Source: Adineta vaga
Taxonomy: Eukaryota; Rotifera
Length of the DNA: 64,000 nucleotides
Assembly (NCBI GenBank): GCA_021613535.1
Contig: CP075492.1
Span: 11,718,001 to 11,782,000, forward strand
Reading direction: 5' to 3'
The notes below the pieces were generated by a model. The model ran no database searches. It was not told where the DNA came from and saw only the letters and a program-made list of their open reading frames with translations. The first letter of the stretch is position 1, and each line of letters starts with the position of its first letter. A program made the position numbers and the translations under genes. Shown here piece after piece: positions 1 to 12,205 of the stretch.

Positions 1-141
1 TTTTAGGTCACTATCAAGATATGGATATGCTTTATATTTATTTTCTTTATGCATATTTTTTTCTTAACATTTGTTCTATTTATTGAACTGTGAATTAATT
101 CATTGTAAACTTGTTTAGATTTCGTGTTGTATTCCAGCACG

Positions 142-1140
142 ATGGGTCGATCACGTAGTCCGTCGAATAAAAAACATAAACATCGCAAATCGTCTCGCGA
201 TCGTGACAGATCAAAAGATCGAAGTGTAGCTAGTTCATCACAACGACATAAATCACGTTCACCTGATCGAGAGAAAAAATCGAAACGGTAAGATGAATAC
301 AGGTCGATCTGAACATATCTGATCCTATCTCTGTATTTAGATCTCGTCGTCGATCGAGTGAATCATCCAATGATGGCCGCGATGATTCAGTCTTAGCAAT
401 AGGTCGAATGGCAAGCATCAGTGAATTAACTGATTTAACAGCTCGTAAAAAAGCCGAAGTAGAACGGTTAGCTGAACTCGAACGAGAACGCATGCAATTA
501 TTGTAAATACTGATTGATTTCATTGAACTTGTGCGTTCAGACCAGAATTTTCTTTGTCTTAGACGTCAAAAAGAAACTCGTGAAAATTTAATTCAAACTG
601 AAGTTGAACGTCGTGTCAAAGAAATTGTTGAAACACGTGTACGAGAAGAATTAGAACGTCGAAAAGATGAAATTGAAAATGAAGTTAAACGACGTGTTGA
701 TGTTCTTAAACGATCTATGGAAAAACAAATGTTACTTGAACTTGAAAAACGAAATAATGATGAAATGCGAAGATTAATTTCTAAAGAAGTGAGTTTATTG
801 AATAGAAGTTTATTTTTTTTCCTTATATGAAATTTTTGCAGGAAGACGAAAGAAAGAAACGTGAAGATTTAGAACGAATTCTTGCAGAAAATGAACGTAA
901 ATTGTCGGAAGCAGAAAAACGTATCGTAAGTAGAAACATTCTTTTGAATTGATGATATTTTTCTTTTGTTTTTAGGCTGAAGAAGAAGAAAAACTACGTA
1001 CTGAACAATTACGTCTAATGGAAGATCGTGAACGATTCGAACGACAATTAGGCAAGCAACATGCCAAAGAACAAAATCTTATTCTCGGAAAGAATAAGAC
1101 AAGAGAAAAAATTTCCTTTTCTTTAAATAGTGCTCGCTAA
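142..1140 (+). CDS. ARGLU1: ARGLU1-like arginine/glutamate-rich splicing co-factor
   Basis: The protein starts MGRSRSPSNKKHKHRKSSRD, an Arg/Ser-rich head, and continues into a long charged coiled coil (EVERRVKEIVETRVREELER) ending LILGKNKTREKISFSLNSAR. This is the family layout: a basic RS-like N-terminus and a Glu/Arg helical C-terminus closing on a K-S/F-S-L motif. In animals ARGLU1 is a nuclear protein that works with Mediator and modulates alternative splicing. I read five exons with short introns (donors near 289, 504, 788 and 927). Pyrimidine-AG acceptor-like sites lie just upstream of the ATG (around 119 and 136). The gene opens a run of six same-strand genes, with only 93 bp to the next start. 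Family assignment is firm; the first two exon joins are less certain. Confidence 0.85.
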
Positions 1141-1221
1141 TATTCTCTTTTGTTTGTTTTGGACTTGTACAGTTTTCTTCTTTTTGTGTATTAAATGAAA
1201 ACGTTGCTTCAATTCAGTCTT

Positions 1222-1233
1222 TCTTCATTTCAG
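1222..1233 (+). promoter_or_regulatory. Candidate trans-splice acceptor at the PAH start codon
   Basis: The bases before the PAH start are a pyrimidine tract ending in CAG, and the next three bases are the ATG. No convincing cis-spliced upstream exon lies in the 93 bp back to the ARGLU1-like stop. Spliced-leader trans-splicing is known in bdelloid rotifers. A short untranslated exon and a cis intron remain possible. Confidence 0.4.
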
Positions 1234-3548
1234 ATGAATAATATGAAATACATCTTCGACAACAATCGAGTAAGTGTATGCCATTTTAAATGAATCGATG
1301 ATCATTCATGTACAGCTGTTGCACATTCGTTCTTTTTTGTACTGGAATATATTTTTTTATTTGAAAAGAAAATATCATTAGCTATTCGTAGCCACACCCT
1401 GGTCACGAATTTTATTTGTCAAGCTGATGCCAACATAAAGATATAAATATCTATGTTTTCCTTTTTAGAAATGATTAGAATCTTTCACTAATAAATTTTT
1501 GACATAAATTGTATTCGATTTCAAACATCTGTAATGGGTACTTTATCAGAGGTTTGTTCGAATTCAAAAACAATTGTAATTAGTAAAAATAATTCTTTAT
1601 TTTTCGTATTTTTAGGCCGGTGCTGATCGACTTGCTAGTGAAGACAATAAAAAGGATAGTGGTGAAAAATTTGCACGAGCAGATGTTAGTTCATCTTACT
1701 ATTCGACTGTATTTATACTTAAATTACTTTTTGTTTTAATAGAGTGAAGAATGTTCAACAAAAACATCACTCATTTTCTCACTTAATGAAGAAGTTGGTG
1801 CTTTAGCAAGAGCCCTACATGTCTTCGAGGTAAGACGAGATATCCTATTCGAAGAATCTTTCTTATTCTGACCATTCATTTAGTTGTTCATATTTTTTTA
1901 ATCAGGTTCGAAATTCTAAGCGCTATTGCTTCTTCTTCTTGATAATGATTACTAATAATACATCTTTCTTCTGTGAGAGCATAAACATTCTTTGACCTCT
2001 TTTTTGTTTTAGAAACATGGTATCAATTTACTTCATATCGAATCTCGTCTATCACGTCAAAATAAATGTGACCATGAATTTTATGTTGAATGTGATAATA
2101 GTATGGGTAGTGTTGCTGATGCTATTAAACAATTACGACAAGAATCGAAATATATCCATGTTCTATCACGTGCACATCGATCATTGGATGAATCTGGTTT
2201 GTTCTCTCTCGCATTTAACCGTGGAATTTCGATGGAATCTCTTTATTTAGTTCCATGGTTTCCAAGAAAGATGCGTGATTTAGATCAATTTGCAAATCGG
2301 GTTCTTTCATATGGTTCAGAATTAGATTCTGATCATCCAGGTTTTCGTGATGTTCTCTATCGTAAACGTCGAAAAGAATTTGCTGATATTGCTCATCAAT
2401 ATCGACATAATCAACCAATTCCACGTGTTACATATACAGAACAAGAAATATTAACATGGGCAACAGTTTTTCGTGAATTAACACAACTTTATCCAACACA
2501 TGCGTGTAAAGAATTCAATAACGTTTTTCCATTATTGGTGGATAATTGTGGTTATAATGAAACTAATATTCCACAATTAGAAGATGTTTCACAATTTCTT
2601 CAAGATTGTTCAGGTTTTCGTCTTCGACCAGTTGCTGGTGCGTAGAAAATTTCCTCTTGATTGATCATTGATTATCGAACATGATTTTAGGCCTTTTATC
2701 ATCACGAGATTTTCTTGCTGGCTTAGCTTTTCGTGTATTTCATTCAACTCAATATATTCGCCATCATAGTGTACCAATGTATACACCAGAACCGGATGTG
2801 TGCCATGAATTACTCGGTCATGTACCACTTTTTGCTGATCCAGATTTTGCAGAATTTAGTCAAGAAATTGGCATGGCTAGTTTAGGTGCACCAGATGAAT
2901 ATGTCACTCGTTTAGGTAAAATGAAAAGAACTATTGATCTAAGAATTATTTGATTTTATTTCATTAGCGACATTGTATTGGTTCACTGTTGAATTTGGTC
3001 TGTGCGTTGAAAATGATGAACGAAAAGCATATGGTGCTGGTCTTCTATCATCATTTGGTGAATTACAAGTAATTTATATTTATTATATGAAATCAAATAT
3101 TGATTTTCTTTTTCGTCGATAGTATTGCTTAACGGATAAACCATCAATAATGCCATTTGATCCATTTCGTGCTTCGATTCAACCGTATCCAATCACAAGT
3201 TTTCAACCAACGTATTTTCTTGCTGAAAGTTTCAAAGATGCCAAAGAAAAATTACGGTACAAGTCAAATTCATTTGTCTTTGTTCCAGTCAACTCTTCTT
3301 TCTATTTAGACAATATGCAATGACTATTCCACGACCATTCAGTGTGTATTATAATCCTTATACACAAAATATTGAAGTCATTGATGGTAAAGAACAAATT
3401 ATTAATATGGTTCGAACTTTACGAAGTAAAAGATAACAAAAAACGTCCTAGTGAACGTAATTTTCTATATGTTCATTATTTAGATGATATGGATATGGTT
3501 CTTGATGCTCTCCGAAAAACGGAAGTGACAACAACGAAAACAATTTGA
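1234..3548 (+). CDS. PAH: Phenylalanine 4-hydroxylase
   Basis: A tetrahydrobiopterin- and iron-dependent enzyme that converts phenylalanine to tyrosine. I read nine exons: 1234-1269, 1616-1684, 1743-1829, 2013-2637, 2691-2915, 2968-3068, 3123-3256, 3310-3425 and 3484-3548, about 485 residues. An ACT regulatory domain ([19 protein letters not shown], then [10 protein letters not shown]) precedes the catalytic domain. Iron ligands are present: two His in [14 protein letters not shown] and the Glu in [34 protein letters not shown] and [15 protein letters not shown] resemble PAH more than tryptophan hydroxylase, although [19 protein letters not shown] is shared by both. The last exon adds [14 protein letters not shown], the helical tail used for tetramerisation. 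The start ATG directly follows a pyrimidine-rich CAG, so this mRNA may be trans-spliced there. Confidence 0.95.
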
Positions 3549-3686
3549 ACTTTTTTCTGAATTTTTTCTTCTTTTTTTATGTATATTTTTAACTTTCTTC
3601 GGTGGTAGATAACGGTGATGGGAATATAATATGATTTACTTTTTAGATTTTCTTTGTATTGATAAAAAGAAAAAGAAAGGGAACGA

Positions 3687-4752
3687 ATGAGACAATTATT
3701 TACAATCAGTGGACGATATGCTACCACTGAAGATATATCGGTTTCACCACAGGTGGGCTATACAAATAAAATCAAGTTATAATTATGTATATTATTTAGA
3801 TATACATAAAAATCTTCTGAGAAAATTTTGCTTCTTCTTATGCTTCTATATATATATATGTGCGTGTGTATAATGTGGTTCACTAATATTGATATGGACA
3901 ATAGATCGTTGTGTTATCGAAGGTGAGAGAGTAAAAGAAAGCTGTAATTGCTTGTTGTGCTTGATTGATTATGATCGAAAAAATTGTTTGTTAATGTAAT
4001 TGTATTTCATTTTATAGACATCGGGTTTATCATGGAATACACGATTGAAAGGTTTTGGAATTTGTTTACTTGTAGGAAGCGTACTTGGTATTGTTGTAAG
4101 TTATACTCATACGAACTAAATTAGAATGTATTCTTATGACATTTTAGGCCGTTATCGTCTATTTTGCGGGTGGTAATTTATCGGGTTTTGCTATTCTTTA
4201 TAGTTTTGCAGTTATTTTCTCTCTTGGATCGTAAGTTTATTTAGATGATTTTTACTTCTATCTATTCTATATTTCACTTTTAGTACATTCTTTTTGATGG
4301 GTCCAATGAATCAATTGAAGAAAATGTTTGATTCTTCTCGATTTATTGCTACAATCATCTTTCTCGTAATGATCTTGATTTGACTTCTTTTTAATTGAAC
4401 TTATCGTTCTTCTTGATAGATCTGTGTGGTCATGACACTCGTCTCAGCAATTGCTGTAAGTTGAAACTAAACTGAAGTTTGTTTCACTTTACATCTGAGT
4501 TTTTTAGATAAAAATTAGCATCCTTGTTCTTTTATTTGTTATACTTCAAATGTTGGCTTTGGTAAGCTAATTGGAGAAATGATTGAAACAAGAAAAGATG
4601 AATAATTTCATTCTTTTTTTAGCTTTGGTATACGCTCAGTTACATTCCATATGCACGGTAAATTGATTTTCTTTTATTCATATTTCATTTCATAAAACTT
4701 TGATTAATTTAGAGATGCAATCAAAACTTGTTGTCGAGGATTAATACGTTAA
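3687..4752 (+). CDS. SFT2-domain vesicle transport protein
   Basis: A small four-helix membrane protein of the SFT2 family (yeast Sft2, animal SFT2D1-3), which acts in retrograde endosome-to-Golgi vesicle fusion. Eight short exons give about 165 residues. Family hallmarks are TSGLSWNTRLKGFGIC before the first helix, TFFLMGPMNQLKKMFDSSR between helices 2 and 3, and LWYTLSYIPYARDAIKTCC at the end. The hydrophobic segments run ICLLVGSVLGIVAVIVYF, FAILYSFAVIFSLGS, IATIIFLICVVMTLVSAIA and ISILVLLFVILQMLAL. The chosen start MRQLFTISGRY gives a short cytosolic head, as in the family. It starts 138 bp after the PAH stop, with an acceptor-like TTTTTAG near 3646. Confidence 0.9.
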
Positions 4753-4863
4753 TAATTAATTGATTTTGATTTTGATTTATTTTTTCATATTGTGATATAT
4801 ATTTATTATTTATCTACTTTGATTCTCTAGATTGTTTTTAATGACGAGTATTTTACACTTAGA

Positions 4864-7299
4864 ATGTCATTATCTGGAGCAAAAAAGAGTCCAATAACTT
4901 CTGTACCATTTTTGAGGGTAAGGTCAACTAATTGAAATAAATGTAAATGAATCTTTGATTGTTTAATAGAAACGATTACGACGAATAACGGCTTTAGGTT
5001 TCTTTAATTTAACTATTAATGAATTCAATTTTACTGTGCATTTTACGTTACATCGGAATGAAAAAACTGTTGGTAAGTAAAAGAAGTTCGTTTTTTTTGC
5101 CAAGATATGATTATTTCGTTTGTTTTTCTGTAGCATTTTATACGAGTGAACCAGTTGAAAACCAACGTGTAAGTATTTCTGTAAGTCATTCAATCCGAAC
5201 TGACATTGACTTGTAATTGTAGAGTCCAGAATGGTCTTTTCTAAAAATCCCATCGAGTGTTCAATGTCTACAAGGTAAATTGAATAGCATCTGAAAATCT
5301 TATCAATTATTGTCTTTAATTTAGAATTTTTTATGCGTGTATGGATTACATCGTCGGATCATTGTCGATTATCTCTTGAATATGATATACATCTTGATAA
5401 TTCTCTTATACCCGATGAACAAGTATGTCGAAATGAACGATTCTATTGAAAATTTGATTCTCTTTTTATTAAAGAAAACTTCAGTGAATAAAGGTAATGA
5501 TACATTATGGCTCGAAATGTTTGGTTATCGATTTACTGATAACGACGAGGAGAATACGATGCCATTGAATAATGAAGAATTAGTATCAAATGAGAAAAAA
5601 AAACGAATTTTTCCAACAAAATCATACAATAAATTAAGTATCATACGGTTAGTTGATTGCATATTTGTTTGTTTATAATTGAAATATGTTTGAAATTTAG
5701 TATGAATAATGTTATTCATGCTATTCGTACAGATCGACAATTATCAACAGTTTATCTTCAACGATTACAAACATTTTTCGATGCAAATGAAGATTATCTA
5801 TCGAAAGTATGTTATTCTTTTTTTCTATTCGGAAAAAAAGGCAACGATGACTATGTTCGAAAATAGATCAAAGAACGTGAAACACGTCGATTACGTGTTG
5901 AAAGTTTAAAGAAATATCTTCATTCTCAAACCTATTTATATCAACAACGAATCAATTCTAATCAACAAAAGCAACGATTACTCGAACAAAGAAGTAACAA
6001 TCAATAATAGAATTTTAAAAAGTTTTATTTTATGTTTTTCGTAGAAAATCAATTGAATAATAATCTATCTCAATTATTAATTCAACAGGAAGAGATTAAG
6101 TCATATCATAACTATTTAGATCAATCGAGGTATGATTAATAAAGACTATGATATCGTAAATAAATTTGTATTCTTTCAGATCCATTCTTCGTAAACTAAC
6201 ACAAATAATTGCTTATCGACAAAGAGAAGTTATGCATGAAATCTATCGTTACATTTATCCAATTCATTGTGATACTCAAAATGAATATTCCATTACTAAT
6301 ATCAAATTACCACAAGCTGACGATAAGATCTATCAATCAGCATCAAGTCTCTATACTTTAGTTTGTTCTTTCTCAAAGAAAAACGAATTTTATCTTAGGT
6401 CGAGATCGTGATCATGAAATAGCAGCAGCAGTGGGATATTGTTCTCATTTTGTTTTAATTATTGCACAATTTATTCAATTACCATTGAGATTTCCAATTG
6501 ATTATCATGGCATACCAGCAGTTAAAATTTATGATTATGGTTTAGAACCAAGCGAGTAAGATACTCCTACCTATTCGTTCTATGTCGATAGATATATATT
6601 TCATTGATAGATTTCCTCTATATCCAACATCTAATCTCAGTGCATTTCGATATGGTTTCTATCTCCTCAATCGTAATATTGGTCAAGTAAGTCTTCTCTT
6701 TCCTCGTCTGATTAGTCTCTCAATCGATCTGATTGATTCTTCTAGATAATGTATCATTGTCGAACAGGTGATCGTAATACTGATTTTCGAAATACATTAG
6801 AAAATTTAAAACAAATCATTGAGAATTATTTTATCAATTCATCGAATACGAACCATCAGTAAGTAATTCAATCCTCTCCTATTTCATACTTCATTTCATT
6901 GATTCATTACTACAGTTGTCATAATGGTTTATTCGTAAGTTCAATCGAAATCTAATATAATAATAAGCCTTCTCACACTTCTTTGCTTTTCTTGTCAAAT
7001 ATTAACTTTCCACCACTCAGTGCAATGGAATGAACATCAATACTTCTTCTTGTTTTTTTTCCTCATTTAGGATTCTACTCTATCCATCACTTCAAACGCC
7101 AATAGATGAAGATATCCTTGAGATTAAACGGCGCTCAACAAATTCATCTTTAACTTTTTCTTCATTTTCATCAACTTCGACTTCATCTCTTATTGAAAAT
7201 GATGATTTCAATCGAAATGACGATATGGATTTATTTCCACAATTGAATATTATGAAACCTCGATTAGCCATGCAGATTTCCCATCAATTACAGTATTGA
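4864..7299 (+). CDS. UVRAG: UVRAG / Vps38-like autophagy and endosome factor
   Basis: UVRAG is the Vps38-type subunit of the class III PI3-kinase complex II (with Vps34, Vps15 and Beclin 1) on endosomes and autophagosomes. The N-terminal half resembles a C2 domain (FNFTVHFTLHRNEKTV, FFMRVWITSSDHCRLSLEYD). A coiled coil follows (IKERETRRLRVESLKKYLHS, then IRRKLTQIIAYRQREVMHEI-like segments). The C-terminal domain is diagnostic: YIYPIHCD, IKLPQADDKIYQSASS, EIAAAVGYCSHFVLIIAQFI, PLRFPIDYHG, FPLYPTSNLSAFRYGFYLLN. About 12 exons; an intron near 5423-5474 interrupts the C2 region. The last small exons (around 6915-7070) are ambiguous, so the route into the Ser-rich tail ending at 7299 is uncertain. 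It begins 111 bp after the SFT2-like stop. Confidence 0.85.
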
Positions 7300-7479
7300 T
7301 TTCTTTTCAAAGAGAAAAAAAAGCACACAACATTTACTTTAATTTGTGATATTTTGAACAGTGTTGTGATTTTTTTAAACTTTGTTTGCTTGTTTTGTTT
7401 TAGTATTATATAATTACAAAATTTTAATGAAAAGATAAATGTAATTCTATTTATTTAAGATTAATTACGAAAAAGAAAA

Positions 7480-7862
7480 ATGAGTCTCGATTCACAAAAA
7501 CTCGATGAAAGTCAACGTCATCAAATCATGGGGTCAGTTCAACAACAGTTAGCACTTCAAAATGCACAGGAACTTCTTCAAGTAAGGCTTGATCATCTAG
7601 TATTTGTATTTTCAATTTCTTATTTCTAGAAATTATCCGATAAATGTTTTAAAGCTTGTGTTGCAAAACCTGGTAGTTCATTATCTAGTTCTGAGCAGGT
7701 TTGAATCATTTTTAAATTTCTATTGATGATCATTTTCTTTTCTTTTCTTTTCTTTTCCCCTAGAAATGTATTACTTCATGTTCTGATCGTTATATGGATG
7801 CTTGGAATATTGTTTCAAGAACATATGCAGAACGAATCAAACGTGAACAATATCGTCATTAA
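7480..7862 (+). CDS. TIMM13: Mitochondrial small TIM chaperone Tim13
   Basis: Tim13 pairs with Tim8 in a hexamer of the intermembrane space that escorts hydrophobic proteins to the inner membrane. Three exons (7480-7581, 7630-7698, 7764-7862) encode about 89 residues, the normal length. The twin CX3C motif is present: CFKAC and CITSC, separated by [14 protein letters not shown]. The flanks [15 protein letters not shown] and [21 protein letters not shown] match Tim13 rather than Tim8, 9 or 10. The gaps of 180 bp upstream and 114 bp downstream put it inside the same-strand cluster; an acceptor-like TTTAAG lies near 7459. Confidence 0.95.
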
Positions 7863-7976
7863 ATGTTTTTGTTATTAGGAGATTTTTTTTTCTGTTTTGT
7901 TTGAAATAGAAAACCAAAAGACTTTTCTAGCCATTAGATTGAATTTGATTTTCGTATGTTATAGATTTGTAAAAAC

Positions 7977-9727
7977 ATGCCGGCAGGCCAAAAGAAAAAA
8001 TCGAAATATATCAATGTCTTTAGTAATGAAGGCAAAGAACGGATGATTGTTCGCCTACCAGGTATTCATACGAAAATCTTATAAAGAACAAATTGAATTC
8101 ATATGTATGTAGGTCGTAGTTCATGTGAATGTCAAGCATCAAAACATAAACTTATCAGTAATTGTCTGAAATGTGGCCGAATTGTGTGTGATCAAGAAGG
8201 ATCTGGTCCATGTTTTTTCTGTGGCAATTTGGTAACGATTTGATAATGATCGAGATTTACAATTGTTTTCTATGTGATATTTAGGTTTGTACTCGTGACG
8301 AACGACAATTAATTGTATCGGGTACACGTGAAGGCAAACAATTAGAAGAACAATTATTAGCACGACAAGTTCGTGATCAAGATTCTCAAAATACATCAAG
8401 TACAACTGATCAATCATCACTAGTTTCATTGAATGATATTGCACAAGCGATTGCATTCAAAAATAAACTAATTGAATATGATCGAACGAGGTTGTTTTTT
8501 TTTGAAAAACAAAGATAAATATATTTGATTGATTGAACACAAATTGAATTTCAGTGCACAACGAACTCAAGTTATTGATGATGCATCAGATTATTTTGAT
8601 AGTAATAATAAATGGTTAAGTAAACAACAACGTACGAAACTTGAAAAACTTCGAACACAATTGAATGAGAAGAAAAATTCCAAAAATCAAAAGATTACCA
8701 TCGATTTTGCTGGACGAAGAGTAATGAACGATAGTGGAACACCCAATGATCAATTGTAAGTGTGAAGTATTTAAGATGTTAGAAAAGTAATTTCATGAAA
8801 TTTAGTTATAATGAAGCTCGTGCTGTTCATGATAGTGAACAATATGAATTAGAAAGTGAACGTTTTCAAAAAGAACAAGTCCCAAATTGGGATGACGATG
8901 ATGATAATGATTTAATCAACCATAATTTACCTGGATCATTATCAGCACCTCAGGTTTGTTCCAGATTTATCAATGAATAATAAAGAACTGTTATTTTATC
9001 TAGTGGATAGAACAAAAAGGTTCTACACGATCTGCATTAGGAACACTTTCACAAGTGACAATTGAAGATCAAGATCGAGCACGTTTACGTATTCAAGATA
9101 AAGAATTAATGCAAATGACTGACGATGGTATGTGTCTTACAATGCATCAACCATGGGCTTCATTATTAGTTCGTGGTATTAAAATGTAAGTTCATTTCTT
9201 TCGTATGAAGCATTTATTTCTAAATATATCTGTAGGCATGAAGGTCGATCTTGGTACACACCGCATCGTGGTCGATTGTGGATACATGCAGCAGCAAAAG
9301 AACCTGAACCATCAATAATTTCTGAATTAGAAACATTCTATCATGCAAGAAATACTGGTAAAAAAGACAGCTGTTCGTCAAATATCATAGAAAATATCGT
9401 TGAAATTATTTAGATAATATAGAACTCGATTTTCCTACTGATTATCCTACTTCAGTTCTACTTGGATGTGTTGATGTAATTGATTGTCTCGATCGAGAAA
9501 CATATGAAGAACAGTATCCGGGTGGTGAATCAGAAAGTGAATATGTTTTAATATGTGAAAATCCACAAGAACTCTATTTTAAATTACCAATGCGTGGACA
9601 ACATAAGATTTGTAAGTAGATATTTATTTACTTTGTCATTCATCTTCGTCCATTTTCTTTTGTAGATAAAATGGAAAATCATACACATCAAGCTGCAAAA
9701 AAGATTCTCTTACGACGAATGCAATAG
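7977..9727 (+). CDS. TRIP4: Activating signal cointegrator 1 (TRIP4/ASC-1)
   Basis: TRIP4 is a subunit of the ASC-1 complex, which acts as a transcription coactivator and in ribosome quality control and alkylation repair. The N-terminal C2HC5-type zinc finger is clear: SSCECQASKHKLISNCLKCG then CDQEGSGPCFFCGNLVC. A charged linker with SNNKWLSKQQRTKLEKLR and DFAGRRVMND follows. The C-terminal ASCH domain reads MCLTMHQPWASLLVRGIKMH, EGRSWYTPHRGRLWIHAAAK, VLLGCVDVIDCLD. The protein ends AAKKILLRRMQ. The N-terminal helical part of vertebrate TRIP4 seems missing; translation starts MPAGQKKKSKYINVF. It is the last gene of the six-gene cluster and converges on the chitin-deacetylase-like gene with 107 bp between stops. 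Confidence 0.92.
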
Positions 9728-9834
9728 AAATCTTTAAATTTGTTTTGTTTTTCTTCTCTAAATAAAAAAATTTTACTTATTTATTCTCGATAATTAAATC
9801 TTAATGAAGTTTAAAAATTTATTTTCTTGAAACT

Positions 9835-11286
9835 TTACGAAGTAAAAATTCGATCATAAATAAACGTAACAATAAGAAAAATAAAAAAGCTAACCGTGGA
9901 ATAAAAAACAATATCGGAACGAAATAATGGTTCTGCAACAGTATCAAATATCATTAATAATGAACGAGAATTAGTTGTTCGATTCGATTTTGAACTTTTC
10001 ATTTCTTTTCCATCGATACATTCTCGATCAATTTCAATTTCATTCTGTTCAGTACAACTTGATCTTAAACCTATTTCTGCTAAATAACCTTCTTTCATTT
10101 GTTTGAGGCCAACAGGTTGTTTCATCCAGTTGATAATATCAACCATTCGAACAAAATAAACATCGTTAGAATGATGTCGTACTGTATGTTCAAGAAATAA
10201 TTTTAAACCTTCTTGTCGCCATTTTGTATATGGTTCATTTAACCAATAACTATCGAAAGCCATGACAAATGGTGCATGATTTGAATAAAGATGACGATTG
10301 AGATTATGTTTAAGATATTGAAAAAAGCGTTCGGCTGTTCGTGGTACACGACAATGATCACTACCAATGGTCGTACAGTTTCGTCCTTCAAAATCTTGAT
10401 ACATATGAATGGGAATTGTCCAAAGTCCTGGAAATGATTGAGTATAACAACCTTGAGAGCAATCATAATTTGCTTGAAAATCCATCGTATGTGGCCAAGT
10501 TAATGGTGATGGTTGTTTCTGTTTATAATGAGGTGAATCCCATTCACGTGTAATCAAAGTTGAATCATAGAGGAATTGATGTTCACGTAAAATATGCCAA
10601 TGAATTTGTTTATTATTTACTTCATAATTCGGTGAACGATAACCAACAATAGAAGATGGACGAAGACCAGTTAGTTTGGAAATCGTACGACGATAATCAA
10701 TTGTTTCATTATAAAAACGATATGAACGCCATGTTACATATGGACTTTTATCATTCTTTTCTTTTACACGACAATCGACAGTTGGACATCTACGAAATAA
10801 AGTTAATTTATTTTCTTGATTATCGAAAAGAGATTGAAATATTTACTCGCTCGAATTTGATGTGATACCCAATTCAATATTTCCATATTGTAAAACATTT
10901 CGAAGTAAACAATAATTTGTTTGAATATGACTTTTTAAAAACATCGTACCACTAATTGGACAACCTAAAGAAAACCTATTTACATGAAAAGAAATTTGAA
11001 TCAACAAACCATCAGGATTGAAATAGGTCTTGGAAAAAAAAATATCATCTAATAAATCGTAATTAACTTCATCTAATGGTCCATTGATTGTTATGGCAAT
11101 AAATTGTGGAGTATTACGAACTGTCAATCCACCTGGAATTGTCTGATTTGAACAGTAACAATAAGGTAATCGACAACGATCCGAAGAACATGGTTCAATA
11201 TCAATATAAGATTTATCACTAGAGGTACAATAATGAAAAAAGAAGATTATTGTGAGAAGTTTAAACATTATCCAGGGTACTATCAT
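9835..11286 (-). CDS. Chitin-deacetylase-like membrane protein, catalytic motifs lost
   Basis: Two exons, complement of 10847-11286 and 9835-10789, about 464 residues. A signal peptide (FKLLTIIFFFHYCTSS) leads into the chitin deacetylase entry segment CRLPYCYCSNQTIPGGLTV then TPQFIAITINGPLDEVNYDL. Active enzymes have TFDDA where this has TINGP, and an H-x3-H metal site in an EIxxHSxxH segment where this reads IELGITSNSS. The arginine-proline motif GYRSPNYEV survives, as do LTWPHTMDF and CRVPRTAERFF. Hence the fold is kept but the metal-binding Asp and both His are gone, so it is probably a non-enzymatic chitin-binding or structural protein. A C-terminal hydrophobic segment (VFYSTVSFFIFLIVTFIYDR) suggests a membrane anchor, unusual for secreted chitin deacetylases. 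Confidence 0.85.
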
Positions 11287-12205
11287 ATCTTTTTCTTTTC
11301 TTTCTATCTATCTATATTTACAAGTCGATTCAATTCAATTCGAATATCGAACAATCCTACTGGTCGTTTTTTTAATCAAATTAAATTTGATTTTACTCTC
11401 ACAAGCTACATTACATATTGTATTGTCTAGCTAATATCAATTTGATATATTGTCTATCATATATGTGTGGAAATCTATCAACATAATACCTCTCTATGAT
11501 GATAGAAAAATTGATAACATATAAATATAATATATTTGTTTCTACCAGCAAAATATAAATTTCTTTTTTATTCAAATAAATTATCTATATAGCTACTTAT
11601 ATTTTCTATACAGTAAGCAACTGTTCTCGATAGTATCTATGTCTTCATGTAGTAATTACACTCTGATCTCACACCACATATGTTTGTTACTCAACTAACA
11701 ATAAAACTATTACGATGGAGTTATTTCTCAAGAATATACTTACTTTCATCTATAGGTCAACATTCCCATCAATTATATTTTGATATTATTTTACTCTTTA
11801 ATAGGATTCATGCAAGACAATACGATCCATAGTTGATGTATTGTTGTGTCCTTTAAATGCAAATTCATTCATAACATATTAAGATAACTGTTTAGATTGG
11901 ACTACACTAATGATTTCGACACTGAATGTGACATTTCTCTATTATCTGCACTAGAGTTAATAATAAGTAGCTATTGCTAGAACTTTTTCTTTGATGATAT
12001 AGACGGAATAACAAAGATAATATATATATATATATATAAATATATATGCATATTACTTTCGTCCGTTTCTCTAGTTAACTTCTATTTTTCTATATTGAGG
12101 ACACTATGTACTTTTTTACCGAGGTCGATGTATCTTATGTTTTTACTGTAACGAACAGTTTCTTATAGGATTTTGTCTTTTGTAGAATAACTTACGAAAG
12201 AAAAA
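11287..12205. other. Divergent intergenic region, chitin-deacetylase-like / P2X
   Basis: About 0.92 kb between two genes that start away from each other, so it should hold both promoters. It is very AT-rich with short TCTA/TATC runs and a TA microsatellite near 12019-12045. I see no open frame with coding character and no RNA gene. An acceptor-like TTTTGTAG lies about 20 bases before the P2X ATG. Confidence 0.6.
12019..12050. repeat. (TA)n microsatellite
   Basis: A run of TA dinucleotides with one interruption (ATATATAAATATATATG at its end), upstream of the P2X gene. Confidence 0.8.

Noticed and set aside
3426-3483. Early stop in PAH (TLRSKR)
   Set aside because: A 58 bp intron with good donor and acceptor joins to [14 protein letters not shown], the expected helical tail.
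1234-3548. Tryptophan hydroxylase as the identity of the aromatic amino acid hydroxylase
   Set aside because: Several blocks are shared, but the C-terminal half ([25 protein letters not shown]) is PAH-like.
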